Below are positions 5,460 to 10,460 of a stretch of DNA of 26,269 nucleotides, one piece after another. Positions within the stretch are counted from its first letter, which is position 1. Each line of letters opens with the position of its first letter. The DNA is taken from IMG/VR virus record IMGVR_UViG_3300038423_000198, positions 1-26,269 of that record; one strand, given 5' to 3'. The notes beneath the pieces were generated by a model that was not told where the DNA came from, did no database searches, and worked only from the letters and a program-made list of their open reading frames with translations. Made by a program: the position numbers and the translations under genes. The DNA is from a virus.

Positions 5460-5533
5460 CCCGTTTTGGTCTAACGATATGACCCCTGTTTGAAGCACAG
5501 GTAGTCGTGGTTTAATTCCACGGAACGGGACCA
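5460..5533 (+). tRNA. tRNA-Phe(GAA)
   Basis: Acceptor CCCGTTT/GAACGGG, anticodon arm CCTGT-TTGAAGC-ACAGG, T-loop TTTAATT, A73, CCA encoded. Confidence 0.9.
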
Positions 5534-5541
5534 TTTTCAAT

Positions 5542-5617
5542 TGCCCGATGGTGTAACTGGGAACATGGTGGACTTTGAATCCATCCGATAAAGGTTCGAA
5601 TCCTTTTCAGGCAACCA
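5542..5617 (+). tRNA. tRNA-Gln(TTG)
   Basis: Acceptor TGCCCGA/TCAGGCA with one C-A mismatch at 5-68. U1-A72 is typical for Gln. Anticodon arm GTGGA-CTTTGAA-TCCAT, CCA encoded. It shares its acceptor pattern with tRNA-Gln(CTG) at 8520. Confidence 0.9.
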
Positions 5618-5618
5618 T

Positions 5619-5696
5619 GCAAGTGTGATGCAATTTGGCAGACATCTCTAGCTCAAACCTAGAGTCTTGTGGGTTCGACTCCCACTGCTTGCACCA
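5619..5696 (+). tRNA. tRNA-Leu(CAA) with a short variable loop
   Basis: Acceptor GCAAGTG/TGCTTGC, anticodon arm TCTAG-CTCAAAC-CTAGA, T-arm GTGGG-TTCGACT-CCCAC, A73, CCA. The variable loop is only about 5 nt (GTCTT), whereas bacterial Leu tRNAs have a long variable arm. Confidence 0.85.
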
Positions 5697-5700
5697 ATTT

Positions 5701-5787
5701 CGCCAAGTGATGGAACTGGCAGACAGCAATCACTTAAAACGATTGGCTCGAAAGAGCGTGTGGGTCCGATCCCCACCTTGGCGACCA
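5701..5787 (+). tRNA. tRNA-Leu(TAA)
   Basis: Perfect acceptor CGCCAAG/CTTGGCG, anticodon loop CTTAAAA closed by an A-C mismatch over AATC/GATT, long variable arm GCTC-GAAA-GAGC, CCA encoded. Confidence 0.9.
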
Positions 5788-5792
5788 ATTTT

Positions 5793-5867
5793 GGGCTACT
5801 AGTGTTAAGGTAGCACAGCGGCCTTTTAAGCCGACGAGTCAAGGTCCAAGTCCTTGGTGGCCCACCA
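5793..5867 (+). tRNA. tRNA-Lys(TTT)
   Basis: Acceptor GGGCTAC/GTGGCCC, anticodon loop CTTTTAA over CGGC/GCCG, T-arm CAAGG-TCCAAGT-CCTTG, A73, CCA encoded. Confidence 0.88.
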
Positions 5868-5975
5868 ATTTTCGGAACATGCAGCGTGTCCTTTTGGGTG
5901 CAACCAAGAGAGCGGACACAGCATCAAAGTTGTGGTGCTTGCAAACTCCACATAATGTTTCCGAATTCATTTTGA
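5868..5975 (+). ncRNA. multi-branched structured RNA cassette
   Basis: A closing stem TTCGGAACAT (5871-5880) with ATG-T-TTCCGAA (5955-5965) encloses two arms. One is GTGTCC (5886-5891) with GGACAC (5914-5919), capped by CTTTTGG/CCAAGAG. The other is GTGG/CCAC (5932-5951). The whole is a compact three-way-junction RNA of about 95 nt between tRNA-Lys and tRNA-Glu. It has no anticodon or T-loop and matches no family I can name. Confidence 0.5.
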
Positions 5976-6049
5976 GGCCACATAGTTTAGTGGAAGAACG
6001 GCAGGTTCTCAACTTGCTCGCAGGAGTTCGATTCTCCTTGCGGCCCCCA
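5976..6049 (+). tRNA. tRNA-Glu(CTC)
   Basis: Acceptor GGCCACA/TGCGGCC with one mismatch, anticodon arm GCAGG-TTCTCAA-CTTGC, T-loop TTCGATT, C73, CCA encoded. A CTC anticodon reads GAG only; the TTC isoacceptor follows at 6584. Confidence 0.85.
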
Positions 6050-6057
6050 GTTTTCAG

Positions 6058-6086
6058 TTGACAAGCGGCCAAGTTTGTGGTAGAAT
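6058..6086 (+). promoter_or_regulatory. internal promoter before the HNH gene and later tRNAs
   Basis: TTGACA (6058-6063), 17-bp spacer ending TGTGG, TAGAAT (6081-6086), almost the same as the array promoter at 4188. The leader up to 6184 folds into a perfect hairpin, GGGGGTG/CACCCCC, around 6140-6160. Confidence 0.8.
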
Positions 6087-6184
6087 GTAATCTGAATCGG
6101 AGTGATCCTTCGAAGGGTGGCGACCATTACCGCTAGGTTGGGGGTGCCACTATCACCCCCGACATCTCTATAGTGGAGAGAAAA

Positions 6185-6598
6185 ATGAAGATGTGCCCGA
6201 AGTGCGGAAAAGATAACGGAAAGAATGACACTCATGGCGGGTCCTATTGTCACGAGTGTAAAAACGAGTACCAAAAGCAACAAGGATATAATCGTGTTTG
6301 TTATCTGAAAAACAAAGACAGCATCATTGCCCGACTAAAACTTCGAAAACAGGCACGGGTAGAAATAGTTCGCGATGCCAAAAACAAACCTTGTATGGAT
6401 TGTGGAATTTCTTACCCATACTGGATAATGCAATTTGACCACGTGCGTGGAATCAAAACCGGGAATCTTGGTCAAATGTTATGGCGCTTTGGCATAAAGA
6501 GAATTTTAGAAGAGATTTCTAAGTGCGAAGTTGTTTGTGCAAACTGTCATGCGAATCGCACGTATATCAGACAGAAAAATAACGGGGAAGTGGTCTAG
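6185..6598 (+). CDS. HNH homing-type endonuclease inside the tRNA array
   Basis: A 137-residue protein from ATG 6185, with GGAGAG 5 nt upstream. N-terminal zinc-finger pairs CPKC and CHEC are followed by a basic region. The HNH core is CMDCGISYPYWIMQFDHVRG, then EVVCANCHANRTYIR, with Cys pairs framing DH and the closing N/H. Such enzymes cut DNA and often act as free-standing homing endonucleases. It has its own promoter and structured leader. The last 15 nt of the gene are also the first 15 nt of tRNA-Glu(TTC). Confidence 0.85.
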   Translation: MKMCPKCGKDNGKNDTHGGSYCHECKNEYQKQQGYNRVCYLKNKDSIIARLKLRKQARVEIVRDAKNKPCMDCGISYPYWIMQFDHVRGIKTGNLGQMLWRFGIKRILEEISKCEVVCANCHANRTYIRQKNNGEVV

Positions 6599-6659
6599 TG
6601 ATGAAGATACTGGCCCTTCAAGCCAAGTGACGAGAGTTTGAATCTCTCCTTCCCTACCA
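6584..6659 (+). tRNA. tRNA-Glu(TTC), overlapping the HNH gene
   Basis: Acceptor GGGGAAG/CTTCCCT (G1-U72 wobble), anticodon loop CCTTCAA over GGC/GCC, T-loop TTTGAAT, A73, CCA encoded. Position 33 is C rather than U. The 5' end lies within the HNH coding sequence. Confidence 0.85.
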
Positions 6660-6667
6660 AGTTCAAC

Positions 6668-6753
6668 GGATGGGTGGCGAAACGGTAGCCGCACCAGTTT
6701 GCTAAACTGGCAACCGAAAGGTTGTGAGAGTTCGAATCCCTCCTCATCCGCCA
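6668..6753 (+). tRNA. tRNA-Ser(GCT)
   Basis: Acceptor GGATGGG/CTCATCC, anticodon arm CCAGT-TTGCTAA-ACTGG, long variable arm CAACC-GAAA-GGTTG, G73, CCA encoded. Confidence 0.93.
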
Positions 6754-6762
6754 ATTTTCAAA

Positions 6763-6868
6763 CGGTCTGTGGCCGAGCGGAACAGGCACCCGTTTCCTAA
6801 ACGGGACCGATATAGGCGTTCGTCTTCTAAACGAACTAAGGCTGGTTCGACTCCAGTCAGGCCGTCCA
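6763..6868 (+). tRNA. tRNA-Arg with two anticodon arms (CCT and TCT)
   Basis: One acceptor (CGGTCTG/CAGGCCG, U73, CCA) and one T-arm (TTCGACT) enclose two successive anticodon arms. The first is CCCGT-TTCCTAA-ACGGG (anticodon CCT at 6796-6798). The second is GTTCGT-CTTCTAA-ACGAAC (anticodon TCT at 6826-6828). Between them ACCGATATAGGC looks like a shortened copy of the D-arm (GCCGAGCGGAACAGGC). It looks like a partial tandem duplication, or a fusion of two Arg tRNAs by internal deletion. The second arm could act as a long variable arm. Both anticodons decode Arg. Confidence 0.8.
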
Positions 6869-6873
6869 TTTTT

Positions 6874-6947
6874 GTGCTGCTAAGTCAGTGGCAGACTAGT
6901 TGACTCTTAATCAACGAACGAGTGTTCGATTCACTCGCGGCACACCA
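6874..6947 (+). tRNA. tRNA-Lys(CTT)
   Basis: Acceptor GTGCTGC/GCGGCAC, anticodon arm GTTGA-CTCTTAA-TCAAC, T-loop TTCGATT, A73, CCA encoded. Confidence 0.92.
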
Positions 6948-6953
6948 ATCTAT

Positions 6954-7027
6954 AGACTGTTAATTCAACGGCAGAATGCTTGTCCTACACACAAGTCATG
7001 GCGGTTCGAATCCGTCACGGTCTACCA
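6954..7027 (+). tRNA. tRNA-Val(TAC), C33
   Basis: Acceptor AGACTGT/ACGGTCT, anticodon arm CTTGT-CCTACAC-ACAAG, T-loop TTCGAAT, A73, CCA encoded. The anticodon is preceded by C instead of U33. Confidence 0.88.
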
Positions 7028-7028
7028 T

Positions 7029-7103
7029 GCGCTGTTCGTTCAACGGACAGGACAGAACGCTACGAACGTTCAGACGGGGGTTCAATTCCCTCACGGCGCT
7101 CCA
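7029..7103 (+). tRNA. tRNA-Arg(ACG)
   Basis: Acceptor GCGCTGT/ACGGCGC, anticodon arm GAACG-CTACGAA-CGTTC, T-loop TTCAATT, CCA encoded. A34 would be expected to be deaminated to inosine by a host TadA. Confidence 0.9.
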
Positions 7104-7182
7104 TTTTGCAAAGCACGACACCTGTGCGACTGTATATACAGTCAGTGGTGTGATTGGCGAACCGAACGTCGCCTCTTTTTAT
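7104..7182 (+). ncRNA. structured spacer with perfect palindrome and terminator-like hairpin
   Basis: A 16-bp perfect palindrome GACTGTATATACAGTC (7128-7143) sits within an outer ACACC/GGTGT helix. Then GGCGA/TCGCC (7156-7173) is followed by TCTTTTT. The latter could attenuate transcription within the array just before tRNA-Arg(TCG). Confidence 0.4.
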
Positions 7183-7257
7183 GGCTCTATCGTCCAACGA
7201 ACAGGGCACTGGTCTTCGAAACCAGCTATCACGGTTTGAATCCGTGTAGAGCCTCCA
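7183..7257 (+). tRNA. tRNA-Arg(TCG)
   Basis: Perfect acceptor GGCTCTA/TAGAGCC, anticodon arm CTGGT-CTTCGAA-ACCAG, T-loop TTTGAAT, CCA encoded. Confidence 0.93.
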
Positions 7258-7263
7258 TTCTTA

Positions 7264-7520
7264 ACGGTGAACAAGAAGTCGCGGCGAAAGCCGAGGAAGT
7301 TCCGGCCATCTGGTCAAGGTGCCGTGGAAGCTGCGGGGCGCGAAAGCGCACGGGTAAGAGTTCGGCAAGCCTTGCTCTATCCACTTGTCCGAAACGACTC
7401 CACACCGATGCAAGGCAAATAGGGCAGAGGCTGACCACCGATAAAGACTGCCGGGTTGCTGCTTAGACGAATGACTTCTACTTACGCAAGTGAGAACAGA
7501 AGCCGGGCTACGGGCACCGT
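7264..7520 (+). ncRNA. rnpB: RNase P RNA (compact, bacterial type)
   Basis: The catalytic RNA of RNase P, which removes 5' leaders from pre-tRNAs. The conserved regions occur in order. GAGGAAGTTCCGG (7293-7305) corresponds to CR I. GGGTAAGAG (7352-7360) corresponds to the J11/12 region. GATGCAAGGCAAATAGG (7407-7423) corresponds to CR IV at P15. TAGACGAATGACT (7464-7476) follows, and ACAGAAGCCGGGCTA (7496-7510) is CR V. The ends pair as P1: ACGGTG (7264-7269) with CACCGT (7515-7520). At about 257 nt it is shorter than typical 350-400-nt bacterial forms, so peripheral helices are lost. It lies between tRNA-Arg and tRNA-Ile inside the array, whose tRNAs carry encoded CCA. No protein subunit gene is in this window. 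Confidence 0.92.
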
Positions 7521-7541
7521 AAAGGCATCACAATTTTCAAT

Positions 7542-7615
7542 TTCCTTGTCGTATAATGGCAATACGCGTGGCCGATTACCGCGCTATGGTGGTTCGAATC
7601 CATCCAAGGAAACCA
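7542..7615 (+). tRNA. tRNA-Ile(GAT), C33
   Basis: Acceptor TTCCTTG/CAAGGAA, anticodon arm CGTGG-CCGATTA-CCGCG, T-loop TTCGAAT, A73, CCA encoded. U33 is replaced by C. Confidence 0.88.
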
Positions 7616-7648
7616 TTTTTCAAAATCAACGACCAAAGGTCTACGATA

Positions 7649-7942
7649 ATGAATGCAAGAAAACAAAGAGTAGTAGCACAATTAGGTATGCCTCCTGGTA
7701 CGGCTGCGGGAAGACTTCGCAAGATTATTCTTTTTCATTTGCTTTGCAGACTTGAAGAAAATATATGCTTTAAGTGTGCCAAAGAAATAGTAACTGTTGA
7801 TGAGTTGAGCATCGAGCACAAAGAGCCATGGGAAGGCCGCTCTGCTGAGTTGTTTTGGGATTTGAATAACATTGCATTTTCCCATCTGCGGTGCAATACT
7901 ATACACCGAGTAAAAATTGGAGAGTATAATACTGCAAACTGA
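7649..7942 (+). CDS. small HNH endonuclease-like protein
   Basis: A 97-residue protein from ATG 7649 (MNARKQRVVAQLGMPPGTAA). The core is ICFKCAKEIVTVDELSIEHK, then EPWEG, LFWDLNNIAFSHLRCNTIH. This is a compact HNH/zinc-finger pattern with C-x2-C, EH, a helix with N, and H-x2-C. The gene sits between tRNA-Ile(GAT) and tRNA-Ile(TAT) with a weak ribosome binding site (AAAGG). It is probably a mobile or DNA-nicking nuclease lodged in the array. Confidence 0.75.
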   Translation: MNARKQRVVAQLGMPPGTAAGRLRKIILFHLLCRLEENICFKCAKEIVTVDELSIEHKEPWEGRSAELFWDLNNIAFSHLRCNTIHRVKIGEYNTAN

Positions 7943-7991
7943 CAATGCCGGATAGACCGCGCGGATTCACTGGTAGAACAAGAAAAGTTTC

Positions 7992-8083
7992 TGTCGATAG
8001 CACAGGGTGCAGCGAAGACTTATAAACTTCGGAAAGCGCCAGATTAGCGCAACGGGTCGGCTCAATACCGACATCGACAACCA
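7992..8083 (+). tRNA. atypical tRNA-Ile(TAT) with long variable region
   Basis: Perfect acceptor TGTCGAT/ATCGACA, anticodon arm GAAGA-CTTATAA-ACTTC (A-A at the top pair), T-arm GTCGG-CTCAATA-CCGAC, A73, CCA encoded. The D-arm is very short (GCAC/GTGC). The variable region of about 25 nt forms GCGC-CAGATTA-GCGC. A TAT anticodon reads AUA directly, avoiding lysidine. The T-loop starts with C rather than T. Confidence 0.75.
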
Positions 8084-8133
8084 TTTTTTGTAGGGCCTTA
8101 GAATATCATGCTCGATGAGCAAAGGAGAGTAAA

Positions 8134-8343
8134 ATGATTGCTAATCATTGTATTGAGATTGTAGAACAGGAAGATGGTACTTACGTTTATCCTGTTTTGA
8201 ATTACAAAAGAGCGCGAGGATGGCATTTGTGTGTGTACAAGGACGGGTCTGCCGATTTATTTCAGAAAGTCGGACCCCATGGTGCCTTGTTGGGAAAACC
8301 GATTCATCTTCCGCATCCAGTAATAATTGTAGACGAAGAATAA
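8134..8343 (+). CDS. hypothetical small protein in the tRNA array
   Basis: A 69-residue protein with AAAGGAGAG 5 nt before the ATG. It starts MIANHCIEIVEQEDGTYVYP and appears all beta (YVYPVLNYK, WHLCVYKDG, PIHLPHPVIIV). No family is recognised. It lies 50 nt after tRNA-Ile(TAT) and 8 nt before tRNA-Ser(TGA), so it shares their transcript. Confidence 0.6.
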   Translation: MIANHCIEIVEQEDGTYVYPVLNYKRARGWHLCVYKDGSADLFQKVGPHGALLGKPIHLPHPVIIVDEE

Positions 8344-8351
8344 ATTTTGAT

Positions 8352-8443
8352 GGAGGGCAGTCGGCAATGGTGCCTCACTGTCTTGAAAACAGTACCACCG
8401 GCTAAGACCCGGTGACAGAGTTCGATTCTCTGGCCTTCCTCCA
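8352..8443 (+). tRNA. tRNA-Ser(TGA)
   Basis: Acceptor GGAGGGC/GCCTTCC, anticodon arm ACTGT-CTTGAAA-ACAGT, long variable arm CACCGG...CCGGTG, T-loop TTCGATT, CCA encoded. Confidence 0.93.
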
Positions 8444-8519
8444 TTTTCTACTGGCCTTCGCTGATGCCGCGACTAACGAGTGTGGGGTAAAGCCCCTATC
8501 GGGACAGCCAATTTTCTAT
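8444..8519 (+). ncRNA. tRNA-like remnant or small structured RNA
   Basis: Between ATTTT linkers, a unit of about 61 nt starts CTGGCCT and ends GGGACAG-CCA. The ends pair with one mismatch. Inside are TCGC-TGATGCC-GCGA and GGGG-TAAAG-CCCC. There is no proper anticodon loop or T-loop. It is either a decayed tRNA or another array RNA. Confidence 0.3.
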
Positions 8520-8594
8520 TGCCCGTTCGTTTAACCGGAAGGACAGCGGCCTCTGAAGCCGTGAATCTACGTTCGAATCGTAGACAGGCAACCA
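8520..8594 (+). tRNA. tRNA-Gln(CTG)
   Basis: Acceptor TGCCCGT/ACAGGCA (same C-A mismatch as the Gln TTG gene), anticodon arm GCGGC-CTCTGAA-GCCGT, T-arm CTACG-TTCGAAT-CGTAG, CCA encoded. Confidence 0.92.
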
Positions 8595-8598
8595 TATT

Positions 8599-8672
8599 GG
8601 GCTGGGAGTAGGCTGAGAATACGTTCGGTTTGCACCCGAAAAAACAGGGTTTGATTCCCTGCCGGTCCACCA
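8599..8672 (+). tRNA. tRNA-Ala(TGC)
   Basis: Acceptor GGGCTGG/CCGGTCC, anticodon arm TTCGG-TTTGCAC-CCGAA, T-loop TTTGATT, A73, CCA encoded. The usual G3-U70 Ala identity pair is present. Confidence 0.93.
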
Positions 8673-8793
8673 ATTTTGTACAAGCGGTACGCACCCTATA
8701 AGTGGAAGCCAAGGGGATGCGTAGTCCTAGGGAATCCGCGCTTCACGCCGAGGCCCGATTGAACCCGGGAGCAACACGGCGAACAATTTCTAC
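8673..8793 (+). ncRNA. structured RNA cassette
   Basis: First domain: AAGCGG (8682-8687) with CCGC-G-CTT (8736-8743), then TACGCA (8688-8693) with TGCGTA (8718-8723) and CCC/GGG. Second domain: CGCCG (8746-8750) with CGGCG (8777-8781) around an inner CCCG/CGGG. It is flanked by ATTTT-type linkers like the tRNAs. Family unknown. Confidence 0.45.
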
Positions 8794-8868
8794 AGGCGGT
8801 TAAGCTCAACGGCAAACTGTCCGTCTCCAAAACGGAACTTGGGAGTTCGAATCTCTCACTGCCTGCCA
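8794..8868 (+). tRNA. tRNA-Trp(CCA)
   Basis: Acceptor AGGCGGT/ACTGCCT (A1-U72), anticodon arm TCCGT-CTCCAAA-ACGGA, G73 as in bacterial Trp tRNAs, CCA encoded. Last tRNA of the array. Confidence 0.93.
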
Positions 8869-9005
8869 TTTGCGGTACTACGATGCGTAACTCACGTAGT
8901 CAAGGATCATTCGTGAGGTGATCCATGACCTAGTCCACTCCGTTGAAGTCAGCTAAAATCTGATGGAGGAGTGGACGGTCGAATTTCAAATCAAAGGAAA
9001 ACATT
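8869..9005 (+). ncRNA. three-hairpin 3' end of the array / leader of the phosphatase gene
   Basis: Three consecutive perfect hairpins: ACTACG/CGTAGT (8877-8900), GGATCA/TGATCC (8904-8924) and GTCCACTCC/GGAGTGGAC (8933-8976). No T-run follows, so this is not a standard terminator. AAAGGA for the next gene lies at 8992-8997, just after the third hairpin, so the fold may control its translation or be an RNase processing site. Confidence 0.45.
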
Positions 9006-9872
9006 TTGCGCAGTCTCTTTTTTATCGCAAGACATGGTCAGACTGTCCTAAATGAATCGGGACGTTATCGCGGATGGTCTGATGGTCCTGACGCCCAACT
9101 CAACGAAGATGGTATTCGATCTGCTCATGAAGAAGGCAAGTTTCTTCAGAAGCTGAAGCAGCCGTTTTCAAAGATCATATCATCCCCTCTACAACGCGCA
9201 GTCTTGACTGCTGCTATTATCGCGGAGTATCTTGGAGTCGAGTTCATTGAAATTGATGATCGCCTTCTGCCTTTGAATGTTGGCGATTTCAAAGGGCAAT
9301 CCAAAGCAGATCACCCTATTCAGCCATTTCTTGACAACAAGAACAAAAGATTTCCAAATGGCGAAACGATCAATGAGTTTGAATATCGTCAGCACGAGTT
9401 TGCCGAAGACCTTCTAAAGATAATTGAAAAAGAAAAGAGCACGGAAGACCCCGAAGTTTTGGTTGTTGCCCACGTTTCAAATGTGATGTACTGGTGGAAC
9501 CTGCAGACCGGCGCGAACAGCGATGAGTATTTGGGCGAGACGACGGATATTATTAGCTCCGGTGGCATTGCACTGATCGCGGAGTATACCACGATTCCGA
9601 TTTTCAAGTCTAATCCTGAAGCCGAATCCGATCACTCCATACAAATTGACATATCTGCGGTTCAAGGGGAGACCGGAACTGGATACGAGCCCGCTGCGAA
9701 CAAGGGGCCATTCTCTTGTGCTAACTGTGAATTTTTTCGATCTGTGGATAATTCCTGCGGACAGGATGACATGTTGAAGAAGTCAAAGCAGCCGCGCACT
9801 TCCGATGGCCGAATTAAGGTTGATCCGAACGCCTGCTGTGAGTATGTTGCCCGAGTCGGCAATGGCAAATAA
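9006..9872 (+). CDS. histidine phosphatase fused to a Cys-rich domain
   Basis: A 288-residue protein from TTG 9006 with AAAGGA upstream. This start places the phosphatase RHG motif (IARHGQT, catalytic H10) at the usual distance from the N-terminus. Further marks of the phosphoglycerate-mutase-like superfamily are SSPLQRA (R64), PNGE (E120) and VVAHVSNV (second His, 156). After a linker (residues 200-232) comes a domain with C238-x2-C241, C251 and CC277-278 (FSCANCEFF ... DPNACCEY), a Cys pattern I recall from phage virion-associated proteins. Substrate unknown. It precedes the structural block. Confidence 0.8.
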   Translation: MRSLFFIARHGQTVLNESGRYRGWSDGPDAQLNEDGIRSAHEEGKFLQKLKQPFSKIISSPLQRAVLTAAIIAEYLGVEFIEIDDRLLPLNVGDFKGQSKADHPIQPFLDNKNKRFPNGETINEFEYRQHEFAEDLLKIIEKEKSTEDPEVLVVAHVSNVMYWWNLQTGANSDEYLGETTDIISSGGIALIAEYTTIPIFKSNPEAESDHSIQIDISAVQGETGTGYEPAANKGPFSCANCEFFRSVDNSCGQDDMLKKSKQPRTSDGRIKVDPNACCEYVARVGNGK

Positions 9873-10290
9873 GTGGACGAAGACTCATTGTAAACATGGG
9901 CACGAATTTACTCCTGAGAATACTTGCTGGGATAAACATCGTCGTCGTTCTTGTAGAGTTTGTGGCCGATTAAAATATGCAAGATTGATGGGCGGTCCTG
10001 AAAAGAAACGGTATCATTCAGATCGTTATAGAATGTGGAAATATGGTATAAGCGCAGAAGTGTTTGTTGCGATGCTCGCGGCTCAAAATAATTGTTGTGG
10101 AGTATGTTTGAAACCTTTCTCGGAAGATAAAGGGATGGAGGCGGTTGTAGATCACTCCCATGTTACCGAAATGAATCGAGGATTAGTTCATAGAAAATGC
10201 AACATGGCTCTTGGTCTTCTACAGGATGATCCTGTTACTTGCAAATTGGCCGCAGCATATTTGGAAAAATATCTCGGGGAGAAGAAATGA
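9862..10290 (+). CDS. endonuclease VII-like HNH nuclease
   Basis: A 142-residue protein from ATG 9862, overlapping the previous gene by 11 nt. The N-terminus has CKHGHEFTPENT and RRSCRVCGRLK. The core NNCCGVCLKPF, VVDHSHVTEMNRGLVHRKCN, MALGLLQDDP and AAAYLEKYL matches the recombination endonuclease VII family (C-x2-C, DH-x-H, RG-L-x2-C-N, L-G). T4 endonuclease VII resolves branched DNA before packaging. Many stand-alone relatives behave as homing nucleases. The function here is uncertain between the two. Confidence 0.85.
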   Translation: MANKWTKTHCKHGHEFTPENTCWDKHRRRSCRVCGRLKYARLMGGPEKKRYHSDRYRMWKYGISAEVFVAMLAAQNNCCGVCLKPFSEDKGMEAVVDHSHVTEMNRGLVHRKCNMALGLLQDDPVTCKLAAAYLEKYLGEKK

Positions 10291-10451
10291 ATTCAACGCG
10301 ATACAACTATTCATGTGCTGCCTGCCAAGGTTCTGTAACAAAAACCCCCACTGGAAAATCAAAAGGTGAGAAGGGCACGATTCACGGCCTGCATGGCTGG
10401 GAGTGCAATAACTGCGGTCGCGGGGCGAAAGTTTCTCGCGCGCTAAAATAA
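10287..10451 (+). CDS. zinc-ribbon peptide
   Basis: A 54-residue protein starting in the stop of the preceding gene (ATGA) with GGGGAGAAG upstream. Two C-x2-C knuckles, YSCAACQGS and WECNNCGRG, flank a basic loop, as in small zinc ribbons. No further assignment is possible. Confidence 0.65.
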   Translation: MNSTRYNYSCAACQGSVTKTPTGKSKGEKGTIHGLHGWECNNCGRGAKVSRALK

Positions 10452-10460
10452 GAAGGATTG

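Noticed and set aside
5648-6283. Several minus-strand ORFs of 60-98 codons opposite the tRNA array
   Set aside because: They are translations of tRNA complements, with no start signals or protein-like composition.
6900-7466. Long open frame of 188 codons through the array
   Set aside because: It crosses three tRNAs and most of the RNase P RNA, has no ribosome binding site, and its translation resembles no protein.
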